Assembly: GCF_014876185.1 (NCBI RefSeq)
Contig: NZ_JADALJ010000001.1
Coordinates: 2,399,501-2,463,500 of the forward strand
Direction of reading: 5' to 3'
DNA: 64,000 bases
DNA from: Rufibacter sp. LB8
GTDB taxonomy: Bacteria > Bacteroidota > Bacteroidia > Cytophagales > Hymenobacteraceae
Positions 15,776-24,429 of the stretch are shown one piece after another (the stretch's first letter is position 1; each line of letters starts with the position of its first letter). The notes under the pieces were generated by a model, which was not told where the DNA came from, ran no database searches, and saw nothing but the letters and a program-made list of their open reading frames with translations. The translations under genes and the position numbers were made by a program.

Positions 15776-16774
15776 TTGGTTTTGAAAAGATTTATAACAG
15801 CACTATTACTCTTTGTAGCATTCTATACAAATGCGCAAGTACAACCAAAACTTGATGATTTTGGCAGGATTGTATTGAATACCTATATCTCAGATAAGGC
15901 AAGCCTACCCCAAGAATCAAAACAACTTCTCCAAAACAAGCTAAACCAAATAGCTACCGCTTACGGCATGGGGGGCAGTTCAGCAAACCCAAGATTTATC
16001 TTAACGGCATCCATTAATATTGGCACAAAAGATATTATTGCTGGACCGCCTCAAATGGTTGCACAGAATGTAGATATAACCTTCTTTATAGGAGATGCTA
16101 TAGAAGACAAAATATTTAGCAACTCCACTGTCTCACTAAAAGGCGTTGGCACTAATGAAAACAAAGCCTTTATTGACGCGCTTAAAAAGATAAATCCTAA
16201 GAACAAGAACTTAGCCCTTCTCATTGAGGAAGGAAAAAATAAAATAATTGCCTATTATAATACTCAATGTGATTTTATTACGGAGGACGCAAAAGCTTTA
16301 TCCAATCAAGGCAAGTACCAAGAGGCTATCTATAAATTGTCTCTGGTACCTGAAGTTTGCAAAGAATGCTATTTCAATAGCCTTAGCAACTCTGCTGTCA
16401 TATACCAGAAGCTGATAGATGCAGAAGGAAAAGAAAAATTAACGCAGGCTAAAGCATTATGGGCATCTAATCAAAACTATGGAGGAGCAGAAAAAGCTTT
16501 AGAATTAACTATTCAGATTAATCCTTCTTCTAGTTCTTACCCAGATGTAGCTCCACTTATAAAGTCAATTCAGACTAAATTAGCTTCAGATGATAGGGAA
16601 CGCTTTCGCCTACAAGAAAGACAAGCACAGAGGAATCACCAGTTAACAATAATTAACGCAAGAGAGCAATCAGAAACAGAACGCACTCGCATAACAGCTT
16701 ATCGTGACATAGCTGTAAAGTATGCTGAGAAACAGCCTAAAGCAGTGTATTATAATAGAATCTATTGGAGATAA
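15776..16774 (+). CDS. Island gene 4: exported TPR-like protein, TTG start
   Basis: No ATG is available at the N-terminus; the frame begins with TTG at 15776 (MVLKRF) or TTG at 15782 (MKRFITALLLFVAFYTNAQ), the latter giving a clean signal peptide. The N-terminal half has a beta-rich region that includes RFILTASINIGTKDIIAGPP and VDITFFIGDAIEDKIF. The middle (about 170-260) looks like helical TPR pairs (ALSNQGKYQEAIYKLSLVP, ...ALWASNQNYGGAEKALELT), and the C-terminus is a charged helix (RFRLQERQAQRNHQL). It starts 4 bp after the DUF6175-like gene. Likely a partner in the same envelope process; function unknown. Confidence 0.7.
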   Translation: MVLKRFITALLLFVAFYTNAQVQPKLDDFGRIVLNTYISDKASLPQESKQLLQNKLNQIATAYGMGGSSANPRFILTASINIGTKDIIAGPPQMVAQNVDITFFIGDAIEDKIFSNSTVSLKGVGTNENKAFIDALKKINPKNKNLALLIEEGKNKIIAYYNTQCDFITEDAKALSNQGKYQEAIYKLSLVPEVCKECYFNSLSNSAVIYQKLIDAEGKEKLTQAKALWASNQNYGGAEKALELTIQINPSSSSYPDVAPLIKSIQTKLASDDRERFRLQERQAQRNHQLTIINAREQSETERTRITAYRDIAVKYAEKQPKAVYYNRIYWR

Positions 16775-16784
16775 ATTTACAAAA

Positions 16785-18161
16785 ATGAAAACTAAATACT
16801 TACTAAGTTTACTTATCACCCTTCTCTTTGCTCAATTTGCTAATGCACAAGAGAATAATACTGTGACCCTTACTGTAACAGGAGATGGCAAAACAAAGGA
16901 TGAAGCAACTCAGAACGCACTTAGAAATGCAATTGAACAGGCCTTTGGTGCTTTTATTTCATCTAAAACAGAAATATTAAATGACAAGTTAATTAAAGAT
17001 GAAATCGTTTCTGTTAGCAATGGCAATATTCAGAACTATGAAGTTTTAACAGAAACGCAAGCTTTAGATGGCACATTCACAAACACAGTCAAGGCAGTAG
17101 TCTCTGTGACTAAGCTTACAAGCTTTATTGAAAGCAAGGGTGGACAAGTGGAACTTAAAGGAAGTTTGTTTGCTGCAAATATTAAACTGCAAAAATTAAA
17201 TCAGGAGAATGAAGAAAAAGCCATATTGAACTTATGTAACACTATTTCCACAATGGCCAAGAGTGGCTATGACTATACTATTACTGCGAGTGAGCCAGTA
17301 GAAAGCAAAAGTAGTTCAACTAAAGGAAGTTGGGAAATTAAATTAGATGTTGAAGCTAGATATAACAAGAACCTAGACAACATGTATCCCCTTATGCTAA
17401 ATACACTGGCTGGTGTTAGTCTTACATCGGTAGAGATTGAATCTTACAAAAGACAAAACAAACAGTTATATACCATTCTATTCAAGATAGAAGATACCCA
17501 AAAACTAGAAGAAGCTAAAAACGAACCCAAAAATAAAAAAAATAAATTAGAAAACACAGAGAACGCAAAAAGTACTCTTAACAACTACCGAAATATACCA
17601 GTATTAGAAGGAAGTAATAGCAGCATTTTTAAAGGAAAAAAATATTATTATTTTACATTAAGAAGCCTATACTCATTAAATATGATTCAACACTTAATCC
17701 ATCAAGGAATATTTACAAAATCAGTAAATTTTAGAGTTACAAGTGAATCAACAGATTTTTACGCATTAGATGCTTATGACAGAAACCTCAATAATCTAAT
17801 TGGAGTTAAATATGCAGGATTAGAAGGTTTGCACTTATTAATGGATGTCAAGTATTTGAACTTCTACAACATAATAACTAATTTAAGTGATTTAAATCGC
17901 AAAGAATCAGATATGTATGACAGAAGTACAATAGAAAAACTGTATAACAAGTATAATAAATACGACAAGCCTTTCGCCTCATTTATTCTTACTGATAAAG
18001 CTGGCAGCTCAGAAAGAATTAATATTGATACATTAATTGACTTAACAAAAATTTCACAATCTAAGATGATATTTTCTTTTAGAAATGTATTGACCGAAGA
18101 GAAACTTGCTAAAATAACTGGATACAAAGTTATTCCAGAAATAAAGCCTTATGAAGACTAA
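16785..18161 (+). CDS. Island gene 5: FlgT/LPP20-like exported protein
   Basis: Start is the ATG of MKTKYLLSLL (16785), beginning a signal peptide cut near ANAQE; 21 open codons upstream overlap gene 4. The 458-aa product opens with TVTGDGKTKDEATQNALRNA and IEQAFGAFISSKTEI. This is the DUF-style alpha-beta domain shared by FlgT N-termini and LPP20-type lipoproteins, with a following VSVSNGNIQNYEVL strand. The rest (150-458) is AT-rich, Asn/Lys-rich and unrecognised, with an internal poly-Lys/Asn stretch near 245-260. FlgT-like domains bind surface or flagellar-base structures in other phyla; here no flagellar genes exist, so an envelope role is inferred. Confidence 0.7.
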   Translation: MKTKYLLSLLITLLFAQFANAQENNTVTLTVTGDGKTKDEATQNALRNAIEQAFGAFISSKTEILNDKLIKDEIVSVSNGNIQNYEVLTETQALDGTFTNTVKAVVSVTKLTSFIESKGGQVELKGSLFAANIKLQKLNQENEEKAILNLCNTISTMAKSGYDYTITASEPVESKSSSTKGSWEIKLDVEARYNKNLDNMYPLMLNTLAGVSLTSVEIESYKRQNKQLYTILFKIEDTQKLEEAKNEPKNKKNKLENTENAKSTLNNYRNIPVLEGSNSSIFKGKKYYYFTLRSLYSLNMIQHLIHQGIFTKSVNFRVTSESTDFYALDAYDRNLNNLIGVKYAGLEGLHLLMDVKYLNFYNIITNLSDLNRKESDMYDRSTIEKLYNKYNKYDKPFASFILTDKAGSSERINIDTLIDLTKISQSKMIFSFRNVLTEEKLAKITGYKVIPEIKPYED

Positions 18162-18285
18162 TAAAGAAGCATTATTAAAAAATTATTAAATAAAATAATG
18201 TAAATAATTTTTTAATTATTCTATTCACCTTAAGCCTAATCACCAGACCTTATTAAGTCCTCTAGTTATAACTAAGAATATTAAA

Positions 18286-18780
18286 ATGGCTAAAAAACAC
18301 ACCTTTAAAATATTAATAAATTTAATATTTTATATTTCTATAATTTTTATTACTAATTATTCTAATGCTCAAGGGTTTAACGAAGAAAGGAACAACTTGG
18401 GACTTTTTTTAAAAAGAATGTATCTATACTCTCCTTTTGAAGGAGTAAAGGTCATTGAAGATTATGAAAAAAAATATCTTGTTTCAGTTCTCTCTTTAAA
18501 TAAAGGGAAATATCCAAGCAACAGCATTATGATGCGTGTTGCGCAAACCAAAGGGCAGTCCTTAGCTAATACTTTCTTTAATGGCTCAACAATAACCTCT
18601 GATTTAATCATTAAAACTACTGAGCAAAAGAATGACAGTACCGTTAGAAAATCTACAATAGAAACTATTGAATCCATTAAAGAAAATTCACAAGGATTTG
18701 TTAGGAGGCTTGAACTTCTCACTAATTTTGATACAAATGAAGGCAAGCATATGGTATTTATTTTCTTCAAAGAATTATAA
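18286..18780 (+). CDS. Island gene 6: small exported protein of unknown function
   Basis: The 164-aa product has a hydrophobic signal segment (about 9-27, cut near SNAQG). The mature region contains VKVIEDYEKKYLVSVLSL, then VAQTKGQSLANTFFNGSTIT, whose RVAQTKGQSLANTF helix again resembles the FlgT/LPP20-type helix of gene 5, and a C-terminal FDTNEGKHMVFIFFKEL strand. It is separated from gene 5 by 124 bp of AT-rich sequence and may have its own promoter. It is the last gene before the GC-rich alpha-2-macroglobulin fragment. Confidence 0.65.
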   Translation: MAKKHTFKILINLIFYISIIFITNYSNAQGFNEERNNLGLFLKRMYLYSPFEGVKVIEDYEKKYLVSVLSLNKGKYPSNSIMMRVAQTKGQSLANTFFNGSTITSDLIIKTTEQKNDSTVRKSTIETIESIKENSQGFVRRLELLTNFDTNEGKHMVFIFFKEL

Positions 18781-18821
18781 CATTACATAGTCATGCTTGT
18801 AGCTGATAAATTAATGTTTAA

Positions 18822-19127
18822 CAGCTGCAAATTCTTTCCGTTGATGTAAAAGGGAATGCTTCTTATGTGATGATTGAAGTGCCCATTCCGGCGGGCTGTT
18901 CTTATGACACCAAAACCAAGTGGGGATCCAATGAAGCGCACCGCGAGTATTTCCGGGACAAAGTCAGTATTTTCTCCAACTACCTGTACCAGGGCCATTA
19001 CACCTTCACTATCAAACTGCTGCCGCGCTACAAAGGCACCTACACGTTGAACCCCGCCAAAGCGGAACTGATGTATTTCCCCACGTTCTTCGGGCGGGAA
19101 GCACTGAAAACCGTGGAAGTAAAGTAG
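18822..19127 (+). pseudogene. C-terminal fragment of a bacterial alpha-2-macroglobulin gene
   Basis: From 18822 to the stop at 19125-19127 the frame encodes LQILSVDVKGNASYVMIEVP, IPAGCSYDTKTKWGSNEAHR, EYFRDKVSIFSNYL and ends KAELMYFPTFFGREALKTVE. This is the characteristic C-terminal domain of Bacteroidota alpha-2-macroglobulin family proteins, normally well over 1500 residues long. Only about 101 codons remain. The frame is closed by a TAA at 18819, exactly where the AT-rich island begins, and no upstream part of the gene exists in the window. The fragment is GC-rich like the backbone. Confidence 0.75.
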
Positions 19128-19227
19128 TTGGTAGTTGGCGGATATTTTTTACTCACTCGCGGGGCGCCAGCGAGAGAGTGTGCACCTTTAGTTTACTCAT
19201 ACACAATCACTATCTCTTTTCTTCTCT

Positions 19228-19271
19228 TCCGTTTTGGGGCTCATTTTCAGAAATGAGCCCGAAAACGGAAA
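19228..19271. repeat. P element
   Basis: TTCCGTTTTGGGGCTCATTT then CAGAAATGAGCCCGAAAACG, between the pseudogene and uvsE. Confidence 0.9.
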
Positions 19272-19379
19272 ATCCTCGTTGCCATAAGCCCAGTTTCAGC
19301 CAACACTCCTATTTTCCTTCCGTTTACAAAAGGGAAAACCTTAGACCGGCTTTCAGGTTTCTGCCCTAAACTGTAGCAC

Positions 19380-20273
19380 ATGAAAATAGGATACCCTTGT
19401 GTAAATGAATCGTTGGACTGTAGCACGTCCACCACGTTCAGGCTGGCGTCTTACTCTGAGCAGCGCCTGATAGAAAACGTGGAGAAAAACCTGGCCTGCC
19501 TGCGGCGAATTCTGGAATATAACTTAGAACACGGCTTTCTGTTCTTTAGAATGAGTTCTGGGTTGGTGCCGTTCGCCAGTCATGAAGTGTGCAAATACAA
19601 CTGGCAGGAGCATTTTAAGATGACGTTCAAGCGCCTGGGCGATTTCATCAAGAAGCACGACATGCGTATTTCCATGCACCCAGACCAGTTTGTGGTACTC
19701 AACTCGCCCGACGAGCGCATTGTGCGCAACAGCATCTCAGAATTAATCTACCAGGGCAGCGTGATGGATTTGATGGGACTGGACTCTACGGCCAAACTCC
19801 AGATTCATGCCGGCGGCGTGTACGGCGACAAACCGGCCGCGCTCAAACGCTTCATCCACACGTACCACACCATGCTGCCTGAAGAAGTGAAAGCCCGTCT
19901 GGTAGTAGAGAACGATGACCGACTCTACAGCCTCAGAGATTGTTTGGAGTTACACGGCGAAACCGGAATCCCTATTTTATTCGACAATTTCCACCATGAA
20001 TGCCTGAACAACGGCGAACCCATGGCCGAGGCTCTACAATTAGCCGCCGGTACCTGGCACCCGCAGCAAGACGGCGTCTTGATGATGGACTACAGCTCCC
20101 AATCTACCGGCGAGCGCAAAGGCAAGCACACCAGCAGCATGGACACGGACTTGTTCCGGGAGTTTCTCACGCACTTGAACGGGCTGGATGTGGACATTAT
20201 GCTGGAGATAAAAGACAAAGAAGCCAGCTGCCTGCGGGCGCGGCAAGTGCTGCAGGAGCTGGCCTTGGTGTAA
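19380..20273 (+). CDS. uvsE: UV damage endonuclease UvdE/UvsE
   Basis: The 297-aa protein is a TIM-barrel UV damage endonuclease. It opens with MKIGYPCVNESLDCSTSTTF and shows the conserved FRMSSGLVPFASH, RISMHPDQFVVLNSP, LQIHAGGVYGDK, LVVENDDRLYSL, LFDNFHHECLN and MLEIKDKEASCLRA blocks, which carry the metal-binding His, Glu and Asp residues. The enzyme nicks DNA 5' to pyrimidine dimers and other distortions, starting an alternative excision repair pathway. Full length. It is common in pigmented, radiation-exposed Cytophagales. It stands as a single gene between two P elements. Confidence 0.95.
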   Translation: MKIGYPCVNESLDCSTSTTFRLASYSEQRLIENVEKNLACLRRILEYNLEHGFLFFRMSSGLVPFASHEVCKYNWQEHFKMTFKRLGDFIKKHDMRISMHPDQFVVLNSPDERIVRNSISELIYQGSVMDLMGLDSTAKLQIHAGGVYGDKPAALKRFIHTYHTMLPEEVKARLVVENDDRLYSLRDCLELHGETGIPILFDNFHHECLNNGEPMAEALQLAAGTWHPQQDGVLMMDYSSQSTGERKGKHTSSMDTDLFREFLTHLNGLDVDIMLEIKDKEASCLRARQVLQELALV

Positions 20274-20276
20274 AGG

Positions 20277-20318
20277 CGTTTTTGGCTTCGTTTTCAGAAA
20301 TGAGCCCAAAAACGGAAA
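20277..20318. repeat. P element
   Basis: CGTTTTTGGCTTCGTTTTC and GAAATGAGCCCAAAAACG directly after the uvsE stop codon. Confidence 0.9.
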
Positions 20319-20394
20319 GTCTGCGTATAGAACCAAACGTTCGGCCTGCCGTCACTTAAAAGAACATCTTGGCTGGGCCCTATTGCCGCTCCTT

Positions 20395-21408
20395 ATGAAA
20401 CCTGTACTTCCGTTTTTTTCCTGTCTCGCGTTTGTGACCATGACTTTTTTCGCCACCGGCTGCCAGTCTTCTGCAGAAACCGCCAACAACCCACCGGCCG
20501 CCATCATCACAAAGAAAGTATCGCTCAAGGGAATTCCCTCGGCGTCTGGCATTGAGCGCGTGGGCAACCGGTACTATGTGATTGGAGATGATTCGCCGTA
20601 CCTTTTCTGCCTTGACCAGGACTTCAAGCTGATTGACAAAATCCAACTGCTGCAGACTGATTCGCTCACGGCGGGCCGCATTCCCAAACCCGTGAAACCT
20701 GACCTGGAAGCCATCACTTCCATCACCCTGGAAGGCATGCCGTATCTGTTCATCATTGGCTCAGGCTCCATGCCGGCGCGCAACCAGGGGTTCTTGGTGC
20801 CGGTGGGGCGCAGTGGACTTGGCAAACCCATCAGTCTGTCGTTGCAGCCGCTCTATCAGCATTTCAGGGAAGATAAGAACGTGGTGGGCCAGGCCACGCT
20901 TAACCTGGAAGGCCTGGCGGCCGATGAAGACTATCTTTATTTGTTGCAGCGGTTTGCGCCAGGCGGGCAGAACGTGGTCATCACCTACACCTTGTCTTCT
21001 ATTGAGCAGTTTCTGCTGGGCAAACGGCCGGCACCCAAACCAACATCGGTTCAACAATGGGCCTTGCCAGATTTGGCTTCCATTAAGACTGGGTTCTCGG
21101 GCATGGCCCCGGCCTTGGGCGGAAAACTTCTGTTCACATCTTCTGCCGAGGAAACACCCAATGCCGTGCTGGACGGCGAAGTGTACGGCAGCATGGTGGG
21201 TTGGCTCAAAGCGCACCCCAGGCCCAGCGCCCAACCCCTGCAACCCGAAGTAATTGTGCCCATCACGGAAAAGGACGGCGCGGCCTACAAAAGCAAGATT
21301 GAATCTATCTGTATACTAGACACGCACCGGCGCCACCTGGAGGCCGTAGCCGTAGCCGACAATGACGATGGTTTCTCTGAGCTGGTGCTTCTTACGTTTT
21401 CGTGGTAA
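20395..21408 (+). CDS. DUF6929-like lipoprotein
   Basis: The ATG at 20395 starts MKPVLPFFSCLAFV and leads to lipobox FATGC, so the 337-aa product is an exported lipoprotein. The mature part looks like a beta-propeller or esterase-like phytase fold: KGIPSASGIERVGNRYYVIG, LEAITSITLEGMPYLFIIGS, LNLEGLAADEDYLYLLQRF and VAVADNDDGFSELVLLTFSW form repeated strand patterns. This agrees with the DUF6929 family of Bacteroidota, whose function is unknown. It converges with the next gene on a shared bidirectional terminator. Confidence 0.75.
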   Translation: MKPVLPFFSCLAFVTMTFFATGCQSSAETANNPPAAIITKKVSLKGIPSASGIERVGNRYYVIGDDSPYLFCLDQDFKLIDKIQLLQTDSLTAGRIPKPVKPDLEAITSITLEGMPYLFIIGSGSMPARNQGFLVPVGRSGLGKPISLSLQPLYQHFREDKNVVGQATLNLEGLAADEDYLYLLQRFAPGGQNVVITYTLSSIEQFLLGKRPAPKPTSVQQWALPDLASIKTGFSGMAPALGGKLLFTSSAEETPNAVLDGEVYGSMVGWLKAHPRPSAQPLQPEVIVPITEKDGAAYKSKIESICILDTHRRHLEAVAVADNDDGFSELVLLTFSW

Positions 21409-21450
21409 GAAGTAGCGTTTTTAAATAGCCGAAATAATATCTTAGTCCTA

Positions 21451-21499
21451 AAAAAAGCATCGGTCTGTGGCGTATTTCCCACAGACCGATGCTTTTTTT
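21451..21499. terminator. Bidirectional intrinsic terminator
   Basis: A-rich/T-rich flanked perfect stem AAAAAAGCATCGGTCTGTGG / CCACAGACCGATGCTTTTTT separates two convergent genes. Confidence 0.9.
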
Positions 21500-21517
21500 A
21501 TAGACAGATTTTAAACG

Positions 21518-21943
21518 TTATCTCAGGCGAACGCGCATTTTTTTCCAGTACACAGTGGTGGGGGTTTTCACTTCTACCATGTAAATGCCCGGCTTTAGTT
21601 TTCCCAAGGTGTCTGGGGCCGCCAAGGTATGGTCGCCCACCGAGATGGGTTTGCTGAACAGCACTTTGCCGGAGGCGTTGGTAAATTCCAGCACGCCGGC
21701 CTCGGTCATGTTCTGTTGGAAGGAAAGCAGGAACTCGTCGTTGTTTTTGGCTTTGGGGAACAGGTCAATGCCAGAAAGCGTCTCGCGCCGAACGGGGGCA
21801 GCTTTTCTGGCCGCCGCCATAGCAATGGTAGTACCTTTTGCCCTTGGCGCTGTTTGGGTCTGGGCCTGCAGGGTTGTGGCTGTCATGAACACTACGCCAA
21901 CTACCACCATCATGCTGTTTACAGAGTTAAATTTCAGCTTCAT
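21518..21943 (-). CDS. Secreted protein with T9SS-type C-terminal domain
   Basis: The 141-aa product has a signal peptide (MKLKFNSVNSMMVVVGVVFM, cut near LQAQ), a short basic Ala-rich linker and a C-terminal beta-sandwich: ELFPKAKNNDEFLLSF-like strand, LEFTNASGKVLFSKPISVG, and the closing GIYMVEVKTPTTVYWKKMRV. The pattern resembles a type A sorting domain recognised by the type IX secretion system. It has almost no passenger, so it may be a free-standing sorting-domain protein or a remnant of a larger one. Confidence 0.7.
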   Translation of the reverse strand: MKLKFNSVNSMMVVVGVVFMTATTLQAQTQTAPRAKGTTIAMAAARKAAPVRRETLSGIDLFPKAKNNDEFLLSFQQNMTEAGVLEFTNASGKVLFSKPISVGDHTLAAPDTLGKLKPGIYMVEVKTPTTVYWKKMRVRLR

Positions 21944-22167
21944 ATCACCTTTAGTTTGGGGTTAAACACGCACCGCACCGGCGGCTGAAAGGCTCTATGC
22001 ACTTTTCGTTCCAAAAATTTTGCACGCGCCTGATTGCCTGAAAAAAAATACACCTTTCTTCAGGAAGCCCCACGGCTGCTCTAAAGAAAGGTGCCAAATG
22101 TTTGATTCTAAAAGCTGAAAAAGGTTTTTCTAACAGAAAGCCAATTTCAGATTAACAACAGGAAAGA

Positions 22168-22878
22168 TTAATTCAACATAATGGTTTTGGCCAGGGGCTG
22201 CACGCGTTGGGCCCATTGCAGGTACATGGCGCTGCTGTAATGGAGTCCGTCTGGGGTGAGCAGGCTGGGGTCCTGCACCACTTTCAAAGACAGGTCGTTC
22301 ACGTCTCCCACGGCAATACCGGCGGCCTGCGCCTCTGCCCTGATGATGTCATTGAACTTCTTAATCTGCCCACTTATTTGAGTTCTGTTCTGGCTAGACG
22401 CAGAAGGCAAAGCACTGAAATCTGGGATAGTGAGTACCAGCACCTTCTTGGCGTTTTTTCTGGCCATGTTGGTAGACAGGCTTAACAGCGCCCTAAAATC
22501 TATTCTAAAGGCGTCTACCGTGCGGTTCTGGAGCAGGTCATTCATGCCAATCTGCAACGAGATCATGCCGTAGTCATTGGGCAGGGCCACGCTGCGTAAA
22601 TAGGTGGCTAATTCATTTGAAGTCCAACCTGCTTTGGCAATCACCAGGGGTTCACCCACCTGCAGATTTTCAGTGGCCAGCAGGCGTGACAGATGCATGG
22701 GCCAACGGTTGGCGGTGGCAATGCCGTCGCCAAGGGTGTAGGCATCACCAAGCGCCACATAAGAGGCCGAGGCACCTGGGCCAGGCAAGTCTTCCAACGG
22801 GTCATCCTCGTCCTTACCTTGACAGGAACTGAACAGGGCAAGGCCCGAAAGCAACAAGGAAAATAGAATAGACCGCAT
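22168..22878 (-). CDS. SGNH/GDSL hydrolase-like lipoprotein lacking the catalytic serine
   Basis: The 236-aa product has lipobox LFSSC (Cys19) and an SGNH fold. Block I reads VALGDAYTLGDG, where the family has GDSxTxG, so the nucleophile position (residue 46) is Ala, codon GCC where TCC would give Ser. The other blocks look intact: AGWTSNELA, IGMND (block III Asn) and DGLHYSS (block V Asp and His). Functional members are esterases or acetylhydrolases of the envelope. This one is probably inactive as an esterase, or the base is a sequence error. Confidence 0.8.
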   Translation of the reverse strand: MRSILFSLLLSGLALFSSCQGKDEDDPLEDLPGPGASASYVALGDAYTLGDGIATANRWPMHLSRLLATENLQVGEPLVIAKAGWTSNELATYLRSVALPNDYGMISLQIGMNDLLQNRTVDAFRIDFRALLSLSTNMARKNAKKVLVLTIPDFSALPSASSQNRTQISGQIKKFNDIIRAEAQAAGIAVGDVNDLSLKVVQDPSLLTPDGLHYSSAMYLQWAQRVQPLAKTIMLN

Positions 22879-23009
22879 AATTGATAAAATTTTGTAACCT
22901 TTTACAAATTAGACTCGTAAGGACGCCCTTGTTTTGCGCAAACAAAGGCAATTCCGTAAATGTTCATTTTATGCAATAAATATAAAATGACGCGCAGAGA
23001 AAGTCAACA

Positions 23010-24398
23010 CTAGGGGTGTGTTTCCGTTTTTGGCTTCGTTTCTGGAAATGAGCCCAAAAACTCGGCCCGGGCTGCCTCTAAGACCTGCATGAGGCGTTTG
23101 CGCTGTTCCAGGAGTTGCTGCAGCACCGTGGACCGGCGGTAAAACAGGGAGAAAAAGATCCAGTGGCGGCGGGCCACCTGTATGCGGTGCCAGTAGTGAA
23201 GTACAAAAAACCCAGTTACCGGCAAAGCCACCAGATACGCCACCAAGGCCCAACCGCTCAGCCCCAGCCAGGCATGTACCGCCAACCCGATTATTGTATA
23301 GAAGATGGGGAAGGTGAACATGCCAATGGTCATCATCATGGGCGCGTAGAACTCAATGTCTTTGGTGAGCGCCTTGGCAATTTTAGCGGGCAGCAGGTAG
23401 GGCAGGTAATTATGAATCACCCCAAACACATACACCGGAAACCCCAGCACCAGATACGCCAAGGTCTCCAGCGTACCCCAGGCCACTTTTGATTTCTGGG
23501 GCGCTTGTTTCACGCCCTCGGGCAGCAGGCCTAAGCTTTGCAGATGGCTCAGGTATTCCTGCAGTTCCTCTTTTAAGGCATGCACCCGCTGGGGGTCACG
23601 GGCCTCAAAATATTTGATGCTCTGCAGAATGCCTTTGGTGATGAGAAACTTTTCCTCGGGCTCCGTCGGGGCCAGGTCCAATTCCCGAACCAGAGTGTCT
23701 TGGTACACGGCCTCAATCTGGCGCGCCAACTGGTCTTCCTCGTCGGTTTCTGAATGGATGACCAGTTCCTCCAGAATTTCTTTCAGTTGGTCTGTGAGGG
23801 CGTGCGCCGCTTTGAACGGGTCCTGGACGTAGGCTTCTTTGTAGGCTTCCAGACTCAGGGGTTCGCCCACGTTCACAAACACTTCACTCCTGAACCTGGA
23901 CGGGTCTGAGTAGTTGAGGCCCACGGGCAGAATTTTCAAGCCCAGGTTGAAATCATGCTGCGCCTCGGCGCCCAGCGCAATGCGGGCGGTGCCGGTCTTG
24001 AGCGGACGCAGCCGGCGCTGCATAAAACTGTTGCCCTCCGGGAACACCATGAGCGTGCCGCCCGTGCCCAGGAATTCATAGCATTTAGAGAATGTGGCAT
24101 CGTTCTGGGCGGTGCCGGAGTCACCCACGTCTTCGCGGCGGTACACAGGAATCATGAATAACTTATGGAAAAGCCAGCCTTGCCAACCCGGTTTGAAAAA
24201 ACTGCTCTTGGCCAGAAAATAAATCTCCTGCTTCATGAAAGAGGCCGTGACAACCGGGTCCATGAGGGTATTTGGGTGATTGGAAATTACAATGAGCGGC
24301 CCCTCCCCCAGCAGCCGTTGCCGGTTATTGACCGTGATTCGCTTGAAAAAAACCCGCAGGGCAATTCTGAAAAGGTTTTTCAGCAGGAAGTACAGCAT
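23010..24398 (-). CDS. PlsC-like glycerolipid acyltransferase (1-acyl-glycerol-phosphate acyltransferase family)
   Basis: I start at the ATG of MLYFLLKNLF (24398); the 15 codons upstream translate a P element. The 462-aa protein has the acyltransferase motif NHPNTLMDP followed by the FPEGNSFMQRRLRPLKTGTA block, typical of the large LPLAT subgroup with NHPN motifs. Three to four hydrophobic segments lie in the C-terminal half (about 330-415). It probably acylates a membrane lipid precursor at the inner membrane. The last residues (FLGSFPETKPKTETHP) are encoded by another P element, which also supplies the stop codon region. Confidence 0.85.
   Translation of the reverse strand: MLYFLLKNLFRIALRVFFKRITVNNRQRLLGEGPLIVISNHPNTLMDPVVTASFMKQEIYFLAKSSFFKPGWQGWLFHKLFMIPVYRREDVGDSGTAQNDATFSKCYEFLGTGGTLMVFPEGNSFMQRRLRPLKTGTARIALGAEAQHDFNLGLKILPVGLNYSDPSRFRSEVFVNVGEPLSLEAYKEAYVQDPFKAAHALTDQLKEILEELVIHSETDEEDQLARQIEAVYQDTLVRELDLAPTEPEEKFLITKGILQSIKYFEARDPQRVHALKEELQEYLSHLQSLGLLPEGVKQAPQKSKVAWGTLETLAYLVLGFPVYVFGVIHNYLPYLLPAKIAKALTKDIEFYAPMMMTIGMFTFPIFYTIIGLAVHAWLGLSGWALVAYLVALPVTGFFVLHYWHRIQVARRHWIFFSLFYRRSTVLQQLLEQRKRLMQVLEAARAEFLGSFPETKPKTETHP
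23021..23062. repeat. P element inside the acyltransferase 3' end
   Basis: TTTCCGTTTTTGGCTTCG and GAAATGAGCCCAAAAACT. It is read by the acyltransferase as its final codons. Confidence 0.9.
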
Positions 24399-24429
24399 AA
24401 TGGCTCTGTTAATGCAGAGAAAGCTACGC

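Noticed and set aside
13750..18780. AT-rich island as a prophage or integrative element
   Set aside because: There is no integrase, phage structural gene, relaxase or tRNA attachment site; all six genes encode exported proteins.
19178..19369. Small gene between the alpha-2-macroglobulin fragment and uvsE
   Set aside because: The frame runs through a P element (EMSPKTE) and has no other support.
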